A program made the position numbers and the translations under genes. Under the pieces are notes generated by a model. The model saw nothing but the letters and a program-made list of their open reading frames with translations, was not told the origin of the DNA and searched no databases. DNA of 64,000 nt from Bacteroidota bacterium. Its GTDB lineage: Bacteria > Bacteroidota > Bacteroidia > B-17B0 > Aurantibacillaceae. Numbering within the stretch: the stretch's first letter is position 1; each line of letters opens with the position of its first letter. Positions 1 through 7,996 of the stretch are shown here, one piece after another. Location: NCBI GenBank assembly GCA_016702705.1, contig JADJDM010000015.1, positions 62,001 to 126,000 of the forward strand. Reading direction: 5' to 3'.

Positions 1-1
1 A

Positions 2-721
2 GAGAAATTTAGTAATGGAAGAGCACGCGTAAAATACAATAACAAATATGGAGTGATAGATAAAAAAGGTGATTTTATTATTAGACCATTGTATGACAGA
101 ATTGATGAAGAAATAAATGGTGTATATATTATTTACAAAAACAATTTTTATGGCTTTGCAGATAGCAGTGGTTGTTTGTTAAGTGAATTAAATAATATTC
201 AATTAAGTAATAACACATCTAAAGACTATACTGATGGAAACCTGCTCCGCTTATCATTAGAAGATGAGCAAAAACTAATAAACAAAAATGGAAAAGCAGT
301 TTCTGAAGAGGAATACGAAGAAATGTATTTGCCTAAAAATGGTTTAATAAAAATATTTACAGAAGATAAATACGGCTTTATAAACACAAAAAACAAAAGT
401 ATCATTAAGCCCATTTACGATGATGCTAGCGACTTTGAAGATAGCGTAAGTATTGCAGAGAAGAAAGATTTAAAACTATTAATCAATACAAAAAGTGAAG
501 TTTTATTTAGCATAAAAACAAATGAACTTGAAAAAATTGGAAACAACTGCTTCACTTACCTAAACGAAAAAAACGAAAGAGTAATTTCCAACAAAAAAGG
601 AATTACCATTTTAGTTACCACAAAAGATACTCCTGAATTATTTAAAGATAGATTCCTAATTTGGGAAGGAACAAATAAGACAGAGATTTATGATATGAAA
701 GCGGGGAAGTTTATTTTTTGA
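2..721 (+). CDS. WG-repeat protein (5' end outside window)
   Basis: The reading frame is open from the first bases of the window, so the true start lies upstream; the first internal start (GTG at 53) falls inside a repeat and is unlikely to be real. The protein shows repeated short motifs of the WG/KWG type (for example NKYGVIDKKGDFIIRPLYD at the left edge and KYGFINTKNKSIIKPIYDD near the middle), about 60 to 70 residues apart. Such repeats are thought to form beta-rich, propeller-like or superhelical binding surfaces and usually carry no catalytic residues. No function can be assigned. Its last 11 bases overlap the convergent hydrolase gene. Confidence 0.75.
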   Translation, partial: EKFSNGRARVKYNNKYGVIDKKGDFIIRPLYDRIDEEINGVYIIYKNNFYGFADSSGCLLSELNNIQLSNNTSKDYTDGNLLRLSLEDEQKLINKNGKAVSEEEYEEMYLPKNGLIKIFTEDKYGFINTKNKSIIKPIYDDASDFEDSVSIAEKKDLKLLINTKSEVLFSIKTNELEKIGNNCFTYLNEKNERVISNKKGITILVTTKDTPELFKDRFLIWEGTNKTEIYDMKAGKFIF

Positions 722-1610
722 TAAACACTTCCAAATCCCTCAAGTAATTCTCAAAACCATACTTCTCGGGAACTTCGCCATGATCGGCACCATCAATCTT
801 ATGTGCTTCATTGTATGATCCACCATGATTGTTGTAAACTACTTGTCCGTGTGTATCAATATTTAAAAACAAATCGTTTTTACCATGCATCCAAAATAAG
901 GGTTGAGTAATTTTTTTAATCTCCTCTGCATTATCAATTTTTAAATTAGTGAAATAAGAAGCTGGCATGCTTATCTGACTTCCATCCTGAACCATAACTG
1001 CTGCCGATGCAAAGTTTGCTTCTAAAATAATTTTAGATGGTGTTAATGTTCTTGGATTCGAGGTTAACTCACATGCAGGAGCTGAACCTAAACTAAAACC
1101 ATAAATCATTAAACGTTGACTGTTTAAACCATTTAACTTTAACCATTGAAAAGCCGCATCCACATCCGCATACATACCATCTTCCGTTGGATCCCCTTCG
1201 CTCATGCCAAAGCCACGGTAATCAATCATCATAACACCATAGTGATTTTTACCCGATATATGCGCCATTAACTTTGCGCGTTGCCAATAAAAATCCATAT
1301 GCCATTTGTTACCATGGCAATACATGATAACAGTATCCGTTGCGATTTTAGAAATGCTTCCTAAATAAATAGCGTGAATTTTTTTAGCAGTAGACTCCCC
1401 AGGAATTAAAGAATTCAAAGTAAAGTGATGTATTAAGCTGTCAGGAATTTTGTAGGTTGCATCTAAAATAAAATCTTGTTCGCCAGTGTAGTTATCTAAT
1501 TGATAAGAGGTGATTGTATTATCATTGTTATACAAATTGTTATCCAAGCGCATACAAGAACTTAGAGCAATTACGATTACAATAAAAATAGAATGTGCAA
1601 ACTTTTTCAT
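711..1610 (-). CDS. Lipoprotein alpha/beta hydrolase
   Basis: This 299-residue protein begins with a lipoprotein signal (hydrophobic stretch then LSSC, Cys about residue 19), so it is probably anchored in the cell envelope. The body is a serine hydrolase of the alpha/beta fold: an oxyanion-type CHGN near residue 98, the nucleophile elbow GFSLGS with Ser about 173, an acidic residue in HGKNDLF near 246 and the catalytic His in GADHGE near 277. The YRGFGMSEGD segment is typical of the BEM46/monoglyceride-lipase-like group. Substrate unknown; an esterase or lipase role is inferred. The stop overlaps the convergent WG-repeat gene. The lipoprotein gene at 1614-2282 lies four bases upstream on the same strand, suggesting co-transcription. 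Confidence 0.8.
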   Translation of the reverse strand: MKKFAHSIFIVIVIALSSCMRLDNNLYNNDNTITSYQLDNYTGEQDFILDATYKIPDSLIHHFTLNSLIPGESTAKKIHAIYLGSISKIATDTVIMYCHGNKWHMDFYWQRAKLMAHISGKNHYGVMMIDYRGFGMSEGDPTEDGMYADVDAAFQWLKLNGLNSQRLMIYGFSLGSAPACELTSNPRTLTPSKIILEANFASAAVMVQDGSQISMPASYFTNLKIDNAEEIKKITQPLFWMHGKNDLFLNIDTHGQVVYNNHGGSYNEAHKIDGADHGEVPEKYGFENYLRDLEVFIKK

Positions 1611-1613
1611 CGC

Positions 1614-2282
1614 TTAAAATTTTCTTGTAAAACTTAAATAAACACCTAATGCACCTTTACCACCAATTCCTCTGTACTCAACCGCATTAGGAAGGTTTTT
1701 AAGATTTGGTGCAATGTATTTTGTTTCAAAACCATAGTTCCATTTTTTTCGCACATAAGTATAACCCAATTGTGGTGCAACAATCCAATGATTTGTTTGT
1801 TTCACATCATGGGCTTTTTTATTTGCTAACTCAAACCAGTTTTCGATACCCACATACACAAAACTTTTCTTGGGTTTAATTTCCCAATAGGCATTTACAT
1901 CTAATTGAGGCCAACACTTAAATTTCTTTTCCCATTTATCGAAGGCAAGATTTAAAACTGGATTTACACTAAAGCCCAAACGCAAACTATCATTATAATA
2001 CACTTGCTGACAAGCGCCAATATCTGTTTGAAAAACGCCAAACAACATTGCAGTAGTATGCACACTTCCAAAAACCGAAGTTTTATTTGATAAACCTTGA
2101 GCATAATGCACTGTGGTAAACGGAATAGGAATAGTAGTTCCTGCAAAACCAATGAGCGGTCCACCTAGATGTGCACTCACTACTTTTTGTCCTTTCTCGA
2201 GCGGACGAACCATGCGAGAAGGAGCACAAGAAAATAGTGATACAAGAACAATAAAACTGAGATAAATTATTTTTTTCTTCAC
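1614..2282 (-). CDS. Putative outer-membrane lipoprotein, beta-barrel-like
   Basis: A 222-residue protein with a lipoprotein signal (MKKKIIYLSF, then LFSC with Cys about residue 19). The rest is rich in alternating polar and aromatic strands and ends in Arg-Lys-Phe, the terminal aromatic expected of outer-membrane beta-barrels. I do not recognise a named family. It is transcribed just before the hydrolase gene with a three-base gap, so the two probably form a transcription unit. Function unknown; an envelope location is inferred from the signal and strand pattern. Confidence 0.6.
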   Translation of the reverse strand: MKKKIIYLSFIVLVSLFSCAPSRMVRPLEKGQKVVSAHLGGPLIGFAGTTIPIPFTTVHYAQGLSNKTSVFGSVHTTAMLFGVFQTDIGACQQVYYNDSLRLGFSVNPVLNLAFDKWEKKFKCWPQLDVNAYWEIKPKKSFVYVGIENWFELANKKAHDVKQTNHWIVAPQLGYTYVRKKWNYGFETKYIAPNLKNLPNAVEYRGIGGKGALGVYLSFTRKF

Positions 2283-2338
2283 GGCGTGAAGGTAAAAAAT
2301 TATTGTAATAGAAAATTAGTGATATGAGTCAGGAAAAA

Positions 2339-2893
2339 CTATTTTTTTACAGTTATATATTCAACACCCAAATAATCATGGATCGTTGGGTCTACAGCGT
2401 ACTTTATTCTCGAAATTTTATTTTCTATTACAACAAAGTCGTGGTCTTTAAAAAAAGGCGAAGAAAATAATTTATGAATATCATAACCGAATAGGTTCAA
2501 TTTCCCCACAACGGATGTAGCTTTCCACTCTTTATCTAAATGATACTTTTTCAACAGATAATTACAAATAGACGCGTAAAACCCAGCGTATCCAATGCAA
2601 TTAGATTTAGATGAATAAAATAATTTATCCGGATTTACATCACAAGTCCCATCAGTAAAACTTAGTTTTTCAGAAGTAATATCCAAGGCTGATTCAATTA
2701 TCTCTTCAATACATGCAGTATCAATATCACTAGTATTTACAAACTCTATTAGTTTATCATCCTTAATAATTAATGCATCCCTACTTTTAATTTGATGGTA
2801 AACAACCGAATTTCGAAACAAAAAACCGCGAAACAAAACAACTAATAACAGTAGCAAAACAAATAGCTTTAAAATTTTCTTTAAAACACTCAT
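2339..2893 (-). CDS. Transglutaminase-like fold protein, membrane anchored
   Basis: A 184-residue protein with one N-terminal hydrophobic helix (residues about 5 to 25) and a soluble part probably outside the cytoplasm. The soluble part has the order Cys (SKSNCIGYAGFYASICNYLL), His (FFKDHDFVVI) and Asp (YAVDPTIHDY), the spacing and context of the Cys-His-Asp triad in transglutaminase/papain-like enzymes. The assignment rests on motif reading only. Many small proteins of this type in Bacteroidota are uncharacterised peptidases or have lost activity; here all three residues are present. It is followed on the same strand by lipoprotein genes but is separated from them by about 55 bases. Confidence 0.5.
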   Translation of the reverse strand: MSVLKKILKLFVLLLLLVVLFRGFLFRNSVVYHQIKSRDALIIKDDKLIEFVNTSDIDTACIEEIIESALDITSEKLSFTDGTCDVNPDKLFYSSKSNCIGYAGFYASICNYLLKKYHLDKEWKATSVVGKLNLFGYDIHKLFSSPFFKDHDFVVIENKISRIKYAVDPTIHDYLGVEYITVKK

Positions 2894-2917
2894 TGACTAT
2901 TTTGCTAAAATAAAGCA

Positions 2918-3577
2918 TTACTTCTTCAACTTACTCCCAAACACTTTCTTAAACTTCTCAACCTTAGGTTTAATTACATACTGACAATAAGGCTCAGAAC
3001 CATTTTGATTGTAGTAACTTTGGTGATAATCCTCTGCGGCATAAAAATTAGTGAAGGCAGTAACCTCTGTAACAATCGGCCTATCAAACACAGCTGATTT
3101 ATTTAATTCCTCTTTGTACTTTTCTGCTTTTAATTTTTGTTCTTCGCTATGATAAAAAATAGCTGAGCGATATTGCGTTCCCACATCATTTCCTTGTCGG
3201 TTTAAAGTTGTTGGGTCGTGCGTTTGCCAAAATGCTTCTAATAATTCATCGAATGTAACTTCTGCTGGATTATAATAAATTTGACAAACCTCTGCATGCC
3301 CCGTTGTTCCCATACACACTTCTTTATAAGCTGGGTTTTTTATAAATCCTCCGCTGTATCCTGAAACAACTTTTTGCACTCCTTTAATATCTTGAAAAAC
3401 TGCTTCTACACACCAAAAGCATCCTGCTCCAAAGGTTGCAGTATCTACATTATTTGTATCCATAGTTAATGGGATTAATTTATTTGTTACTATTTCTTGT
3501 TTAGGCTCGGGTGTTGTACAACAAAAAAATAATGCTGCAACAAATGAACTGATTGAAAATAATGAAATTGTTTTCAT
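2918..3577 (-). CDS. msrA: Peptide-methionine (S)-S-oxide reductase, exported
   Basis: MsrA reduces the S epimer of methionine sulfoxide in proteins. The signature GCFWC lies at residues 52 to 56 with the catalytic Cys at 53, followed by GYSGG, the substrate-site stretch HAEVCQIYY, and THDPTTLNRQGNDVGTQYRS, all diagnostic of the family. The first 20 residues are a hydrophobic export signal ending in Phe-Cys-Cys, so this copy is probably a lipoprotein working in the periplasm, where host or environmental oxidants hit first. The enzyme domain is full length. No MsrB domain is fused. The C-terminal tail carries a further Cys (EPYCQYV) likely to be the resolving one. Confidence 0.92.
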   Translation of the reverse strand: MKTISLFSISSFVAALFFCCTTPEPKQEIVTNKLIPLTMDTNNVDTATFGAGCFWCVEAVFQDIKGVQKVVSGYSGGFIKNPAYKEVCMGTTGHAEVCQIYYNPAEVTFDELLEAFWQTHDPTTLNRQGNDVGTQYRSAIFYHSEEQKLKAEKYKEELNKSAVFDRPIVTEVTAFTNFYAAEDYHQSYYNQNGSEPYCQYVIKPKVEKFKKVFGSKLKK

Positions 3578-3700
3578 GATTTTATTTTTATTGAAATTAG
3601 TCTATTTCAATAGATATACGCTAAACAATTGTATTAAGATTTGTTAATTGCAATTATTGTGCAAGAACTACAAATGAACTTCACTAAACAAATAAACAAA

Positions 3701-5086
3701 CTAGGCCTTAAACGAATGAACCAGCGCAGCATAATCCAATTCCTTTTGCTCGCCACTTTGCATATTCTTTAGTTTGAAGGTATTGTTTTTCATTTCCTCA
3801 CTACCAACAATACATACAAAAGGAATTTTCTTTTTATCAGCGTAGTCAAATTGTTTGTTTAGTTTTTTGTTATTATCAGGATACAACTCTACTTTAATTC
3901 CTTCGTTACGAAGCTTTGCAACATAAGGTAAAATGTATTGCTGTTCAGCATCTCCAAAATTAACGAACATCAAATCCACTGAAGCCGAAGCGTGAATGCT
4001 TTCTGGAAATAAATTCGCATCGTTCATCACATCAAAAATACGATCGATGCCAAAAGATATTCCAACACCACTCATGTTTTTTAATCCAAAAATTCCAGTT
4101 AAGTCATCGTATCTGCCGCCACCAGTAATACTGCTGCTAAGGCTTCCAACATTTGCTTTTACTTCAAAAATTGCCCCTGTATAATAATTTAATCCACGTG
4201 CTAGCGTTATATCAACTTCTAGGTTGGTTGATTTCAAACCTAAGTGTCCTACTTGAGTTAAAACAAATGCAATTTCTTGAATTCCCTTTTTACCAACTTC
4301 GCTATCAACTAATAATTCTTCTAATGAAATTAATTTTTCTTCGTTACTACCGTTAATAGAGAAAACAGGTTTCAATTTTGAAATTGCTTCTTCAGATAAA
4401 CCTTTATCCAACAATTCCATAATTACTTTGTCTTCCCCAATTTTATCGAGCTTATCAATAGCAACAGTAATATCCACAATCTTATCAGGCGCACCAATCA
4501 TTTCTGCAAGTCCGCTAAGTATTTTGCGATTATTGATTTTGATGGTAGTTGCTAATTTTAAATCGGTGTACACATCATCCATCAACTTCACTAAATCAAT
4601 CTCATTTAACAGTGAATTACTTCCAATCATATCTGCATCGCATTGGAAAAACTCGCGGTATCTTCCTTTTTGTGGTTTATCTGCGCGCCAAACAGGTTGA
4701 ATTTGAAAACGTTTAAAAGGGAAAGTAATTTCGTTTTGGTGCATTACAACATAACGAGCAAAAGGAACGGTTAGATCATAACGTAAAGCTCGCTCAGTTA
4801 AAAGATCTGTGTTTCTTGAACTTTCTAAACTAAGTGTGAATTCATTAAGCAATTCTTCCTTTTTAGTTGATTCGTGTATGCGCGAATTTAAAATCTTAAA
4901 AAGTAATTGATCTCCTTCTTCGCCATACTTGCCAGTAAGAGATGAAAGGTTTTCCATAGCAGGAGTTTCAATTTGCTCGAAACCATACAAACGAAAATAC
5001 TTTTTAATTACATCAAAAATATAATTACGTTTTTGCATTTCTGCAGGATTCATATCACGGGTTCCTCTTGGAATACTTGGCTTCAT
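3701..5086 (-). CDS. hisS: Histidyl-tRNA synthetase
   Basis: Class II synthetase charging tRNA-His. The N-terminus MKPSIPRGTRDMNPAEM contains the conserved RGTRD motif; motif 2 is PFKRFQIQPVWRADKPQKGR, the histidine-binding loop is ARGLNYYTGAIFEV, motif 3 includes GVGISFGIDRI, and an anticodon-binding domain fills the last 95 residues. About 461 residues, a normal length. I chose the ATG at 5086 over a TTG four codons upstream because Met-Lys-Pro fits the family start. It is separated from the upstream mutase gene by a strong hairpin terminator, so it probably has its own promoter, although the start region is filled with low-complexity AATTAAGAATT repeats. Confidence 0.96.
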   Translation of the reverse strand: MKPSIPRGTRDMNPAEMQKRNYIFDVIKKYFRLYGFEQIETPAMENLSSLTGKYGEEGDQLLFKILNSRIHESTKKEELLNEFTLSLESSRNTDLLTERALRYDLTVPFARYVVMHQNEITFPFKRFQIQPVWRADKPQKGRYREFFQCDADMIGSNSLLNEIDLVKLMDDVYTDLKLATTIKINNRKILSGLAEMIGAPDKIVDITVAIDKLDKIGEDKVIMELLDKGLSEEAISKLKPVFSINGSNEEKLISLEELLVDSEVGKKGIQEIAFVLTQVGHLGLKSTNLEVDITLARGLNYYTGAIFEVKANVGSLSSSITGGGRYDDLTGIFGLKNMSGVGISFGIDRIFDVMNDANLFPESIHASASVDLMFVNFGDAEQQYILPYVAKLRNEGIKVELYPDNNKKLNKQFDYADKKKIPFVCIVGSEEMKNNTFKLKNMQSGEQKELDYAALVHSFKA

Positions 5087-5098
5087 GGTAATTGACAA

Positions 5099-5141
5099 TT
5101 AAGAATTCAAAATTAAGAATTAATTGGTATGATAAAAAGAA
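5099..5141. repeat. Low-complexity AATTAAGAATTC spacer
   Basis: Between hisS and the terminator lies a run of near-repeated units built on AATTAAGAATT and AATTCAAAATT. Spacers of this kind are scattered between Bacteroidota genes. No function is evident. Confidence 0.4.
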
Positions 5142-5184
5142 AAAACCGCCCCCCTTCGACAAGCTCAGGATGACGGGCGGTTTT
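5142..5184. terminator. Hairpin terminator carrying a TCGACAAGCTCAGGATGA repeat
   Basis: Arms AAAACCGCCC (5142-5151) and GGGCGGTTTT (5175-5184) pair perfectly and end in T runs on both strands, a bidirectional intrinsic terminator shape. It ends the phosphohexomutase transcript. The loop contains a short element (CCTTCGACAAGCTCAGGATGAC) related to the dispersed repeats near 59.1 and 59.86 kb, so the terminator appears to be built from a dispersed palindromic repeat. Confidence 0.8.
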
Positions 5185-5207
5185 AAAATAAATTAATAAT
5201 TAGGGTA

Positions 5208-6620
5208 TTAAGCAAAAATAACTTTCTTCACTTCTTCTAAAATATCGAAAGCTTGTGCTTTGTCTTTTCCTTCAGCGTAAATACGCAACACTGGCTCTGT
5301 TCCTGATGCGCGAAGCATTGTCCAAGTGTTTTCATCAAAGAAAAATTTAAAACCATCCATATCTTCAACACGGATAACTTTATATTTTCCAAATTGAGTG
5401 TAAACACCTTTTTTGCAATTATCAATGATTTTATTTTTTAATCCATCTTCAACATGCATATCGTTACGCTCAAACCAGAAAGTTCCTGTGATATCATAAA
5501 CCTCTTGTATTAATTCATCTAAACTCTTTCCGGTCTTAGCCATGAATTCCCAGATAACTAAGCCCATCCAAATTCCATCACGCTCTGGAATATGTCCTTT
5601 AATAGCAATACCTCCACTCTCTTCACCACCAACTAACACATCTTCTTCCAACATAATACCGCAAATGTATTTGAAACCGATTTTTACAACCTCTAGTTCC
5701 AATCCATAATGCGCACACATGTTTTTAAGCTTAACAGTTGTTGAGAAAGCTGTACACACTTTTGCCTTTTGTCCTTTGTACTTAACTAAGTAATGAACCA
5801 ACAATAAAATAATGTGGTGCGAATCAACAAAATCTCCTTTTGCATTATACAACCCAATACGATCTGCATCACCATCAGTACACAAACCACAATCAATTTT
5901 TCCGTTAGTCTTTATTAAGTTAGAAAACTCCGTTAAGTTTTTATGAATAGGCTCCGGTGCTTGTCCATAAAAGCTTGGGTTGTGTTCGTTATGTAAATGA
6001 ATAATTTCAGGAAACAAACGCGTCATGACACGTTGCCCTGCTCCATACATACTATCGTACGCTAAAGTCATTCCCGACTTTTTAATTGCAGCAATATCAA
6101 AACTATCTTCAACGCGTTTAACATACATGTCTTCTAAAGGAGCCAGTACACGCTTACCCGCTTTTGAAGCTTCTTCCAAATTTACCGATTCATAATCAAC
6201 ACTTACTTTTTCAGGAATAATGTCTTCAATCTCTTGAACTTTTTCAGGAGTTAATGGTCCACCATACGAACCTTTTAATTTGTACCCATTATAAGATGGT
6301 GGGTTATGACTTGCAGTAATAATAATACCTAAGCTAGTTTTAAATTCCACCGCACCCATTGAAATCATCGGAGTAGAAACAAAATCTTTCGATTGATATA
6401 CTTTCACACCATGTGCAATTAAAACTTGCGCAACTGTATTTGCAAATAATTCGCCTGCGAAACGACAATCGTGTCCAACAACAACTGAAGGGTTCTCATA
6501 ATTCTTCTTTAACCAAATTGCAGTTGCATCTGTAACACGTGCAACATTTTTAACTGTAAATTCCTTCGCTATAATAGCTCTCCAGCCGTCTGTTCCAAAT
6601 TTAATCTTCTCTAAACTCAT
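5208..6620 (-). CDS. Phosphoglucomutase/phosphomannomutase family
   Basis: Alpha-D-phosphohexomutase, 470 residues, cytosolic. It moves a phosphate between C1 and C6 of a hexose through a phosphoserine. The active-site serine is Ser104 in TASHNPP (102-108); the metal-binding loop is DGDADR near residue 250, the sugar-binding loop is GGEESGG near 330, and the phosphate-binding loop is RASGTEPVLRIY near 445. All four domains are complete. The sequence does not settle whether glucose, mannose or glucosamine phosphate is preferred; the family in Bacteroidota is generally annotated as PGM/PMM. It lies 15 bases downstream of the SPFH gene, so the two are likely co-transcribed. Confidence 0.92.
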   Translation of the reverse strand: MSLEKIKFGTDGWRAIIAKEFTVKNVARVTDATAIWLKKNYENPSVVVGHDCRFAGELFANTVAQVLIAHGVKVYQSKDFVSTPMISMGAVEFKTSLGIIITASHNPPSYNGYKLKGSYGGPLTPEKVQEIEDIIPEKVSVDYESVNLEEASKAGKRVLAPLEDMYVKRVEDSFDIAAIKKSGMTLAYDSMYGAGQRVMTRLFPEIIHLHNEHNPSFYGQAPEPIHKNLTEFSNLIKTNGKIDCGLCTDGDADRIGLYNAKGDFVDSHHIILLLVHYLVKYKGQKAKVCTAFSTTVKLKNMCAHYGLELEVVKIGFKYICGIMLEEDVLVGGEESGGIAIKGHIPERDGIWMGLVIWEFMAKTGKSLDELIQEVYDITGTFWFERNDMHVEDGLKNKIIDNCKKGVYTQFGKYKVIRVEDMDGFKFFFDENTWTMLRASGTEPVLRIYAEGKDKAQAFDILEEVKKVIFA

Positions 6621-6635
6621 ACTATTTCTTCTATA

Positions 6636-7568
6636 TTATTTATTATCCGATTTATTGCTTTCCATTTTCGAAAGCGCCATCATTTCTCTCATTGTTCTTT
6701 GCATACCATCTGTAGAGCCATCTAAGAAAATAACATTTCCTTTTCCTTGCTCCGCAAAATTCTTGATAGACTCTGTCCACATACTAAACAAAATAAATGA
6801 TGGATCTAAATCCGCTTCATTCATCATTTTTGCAGCACCCGACATACCTTTAGCTACCTCTTCTCTAAACAATGCAATACCTTGTCCGCGAAGTTGCGCA
6901 GCTTCTCTTTCTGCTAGAGCAGCGATTTTAATTGCGTTACCTTCTGCTTCGGCAGCTTTTGTTTTAGTAATTAATAATGCTTGTCCTTCGTTTTCTGCAG
7001 CTGCTTTCAAATTGTTTGAAGCAACTACTTTTGCCATTGAGCGCATTACTTCTTCATCAAAGGTGATATCATTTAATTGTAAATCGATAAGGTGATATCC
7101 CCACGATTCCAGAATTTGATCTAACTGGTCTTTTACTGCTTCAACAATGTCTCTTCTTAACACTAAAACTTCTGATTGCTTTTTTGTGGCAACAAAGGCA
7201 CGAACCGAACCTTCGATTGAACGAACTAATGCTTGCATTAAGTTTTTGTCATCAATAAATTTAAAAGCGACATTTTTAATCGTTGACTCTTGTTGGTCAA
7301 ATACCGAATACAAAAGCATTGCTGTAAAATTTACATTCGCCTGATCAATTGTAACTGCTTGAAAACCCAACTCTGCAGAGCGATTTTGAATACTAATTTT
7401 ACGATACACCTTTTCGATGATTGGAATTTTAAAATTCAACCCTGGTGTAAGCGTTCTGTTATACTTACCGAAAATTGTTGTAACAGCAACTGTTCCTTGT
7501 TGAACTGTTTTAAAACTCGTAAGTAGAATAAGGAATAAAAATACTCCTAAGATAATGCCTGGAATCAT
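6636..7568 (-). CDS. SPFH/Band 7 (prohibitin-like) membrane protein
   Basis: About 310 residues starting MIPGIILGVFLFLILL, a single N-terminal membrane helix, followed by a Band 7 domain (GTVAVTTIFGKYNRTLTPGLNF to about residue 190) and a coiled-coil, alanine- and glutamate-rich C-terminal part (AEAEGNAIKIAALAEREAAQLRGQ). Members form large ring-like oligomers at membranes and often guard proteases or membrane domains. A longer reading frame continues upstream into the tRNA gene, but that extension is the translated tRNA and is not protein; ATG 7568 sits just before the membrane helix. Downstream, the phosphohexomutase follows within 15 bases. Confidence 0.88.
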   Translation of the reverse strand: MIPGIILGVFLFLILLTSFKTVQQGTVAVTTIFGKYNRTLTPGLNFKIPIIEKVYRKISIQNRSAELGFQAVTIDQANVNFTAMLLYSVFDQQESTIKNVAFKFIDDKNLMQALVRSIEGSVRAFVATKKQSEVLVLRRDIVEAVKDQLDQILESWGYHLIDLQLNDITFDEEVMRSMAKVVASNNLKAAAENEGQALLITKTKAAEAEGNAIKIAALAEREAAQLRGQGIALFREEVAKGMSGAAKMMNEADLDPSFILFSMWTESIKNFAEQGKGNVIFLDGSTDGMQRTMREMMALSKMESNKSDNK

Positions 7569-7625
7569 GTTTTTTATTTTTTGTTTAAAGCTACTAAAAA
7601 AAGGTTTTACTTCCTCGTATAAAAC

Positions 7626-7655
7626 AAAAAAGTCTCCTGAATTATCAGGAGACTT
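7626..7655 (-). terminator. Intrinsic terminator after tRNA-Gly
   Basis: Read on the minus strand, AGTCTCCTGA, a four-base loop and TCAGGAGACT form a 10-bp perfect stem followed by TTTTTTG. It begins two bases after the encoded CCA of the tRNA, so it ends the tRNA transcript before the SPFH gene. Confidence 0.9.
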
Positions 7656-7731
7656 TGGAGCGAAAGACGGGTCTCGAACCCGCGACCTTAACCTTGGCAA
7701 GGTTACGCTCTACCAACTGAGCTACTTTCGC
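7656..7731 (-). tRNA. tRNA-Gly (anticodon GCC)
   Basis: The minus strand reads a full cloverleaf: acceptor GCGAAAG pairing with CTTTCGC, D arm with AGCTCAGTTGGTAGAGC, anticodon loop CTTGCCAAG giving GCC, T arm GCGGGTTCGAGACCCGT, discriminator T and an encoded CCA end. It is 76 bases including CCA. It reads glycine codons GGC and GGU. A terminator follows at once. The upstream 265 bases to the TonB receptor start hold no gene that I can see. Confidence 0.97.
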
Positions 7732-7996
7732 GAACCAACTTATACAATTGGGATGACAAAAGTACAGACTTTTTTAAAACTTCCAAATTTTTTATTGGAA
7801 ATTTCTATTTTATCTTGCTTAAAAGCTGTAATATTCCTTAAACTAGCTATAAGTCAAACAACTACAATCTTTTGCAGCTAACATTTAGTTTTTCATCTTT
7901 TGCTTTTAGTTCTTTGTCGGAGCAAATTTCTTTACTCAAAAAAAGTTTTTATCTTGTCATCTAAAGATTAAGCTGGTATTAACAAATTGTTTAGGG

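Noticed and set aside
6636..7700. Longer N-terminal extension of the SPFH protein (reading through the tRNA)
   Set aside because: The extra residues are the translated tRNA-Gly and its terminator; a membrane-helix start at ATG 7568 fits the family.
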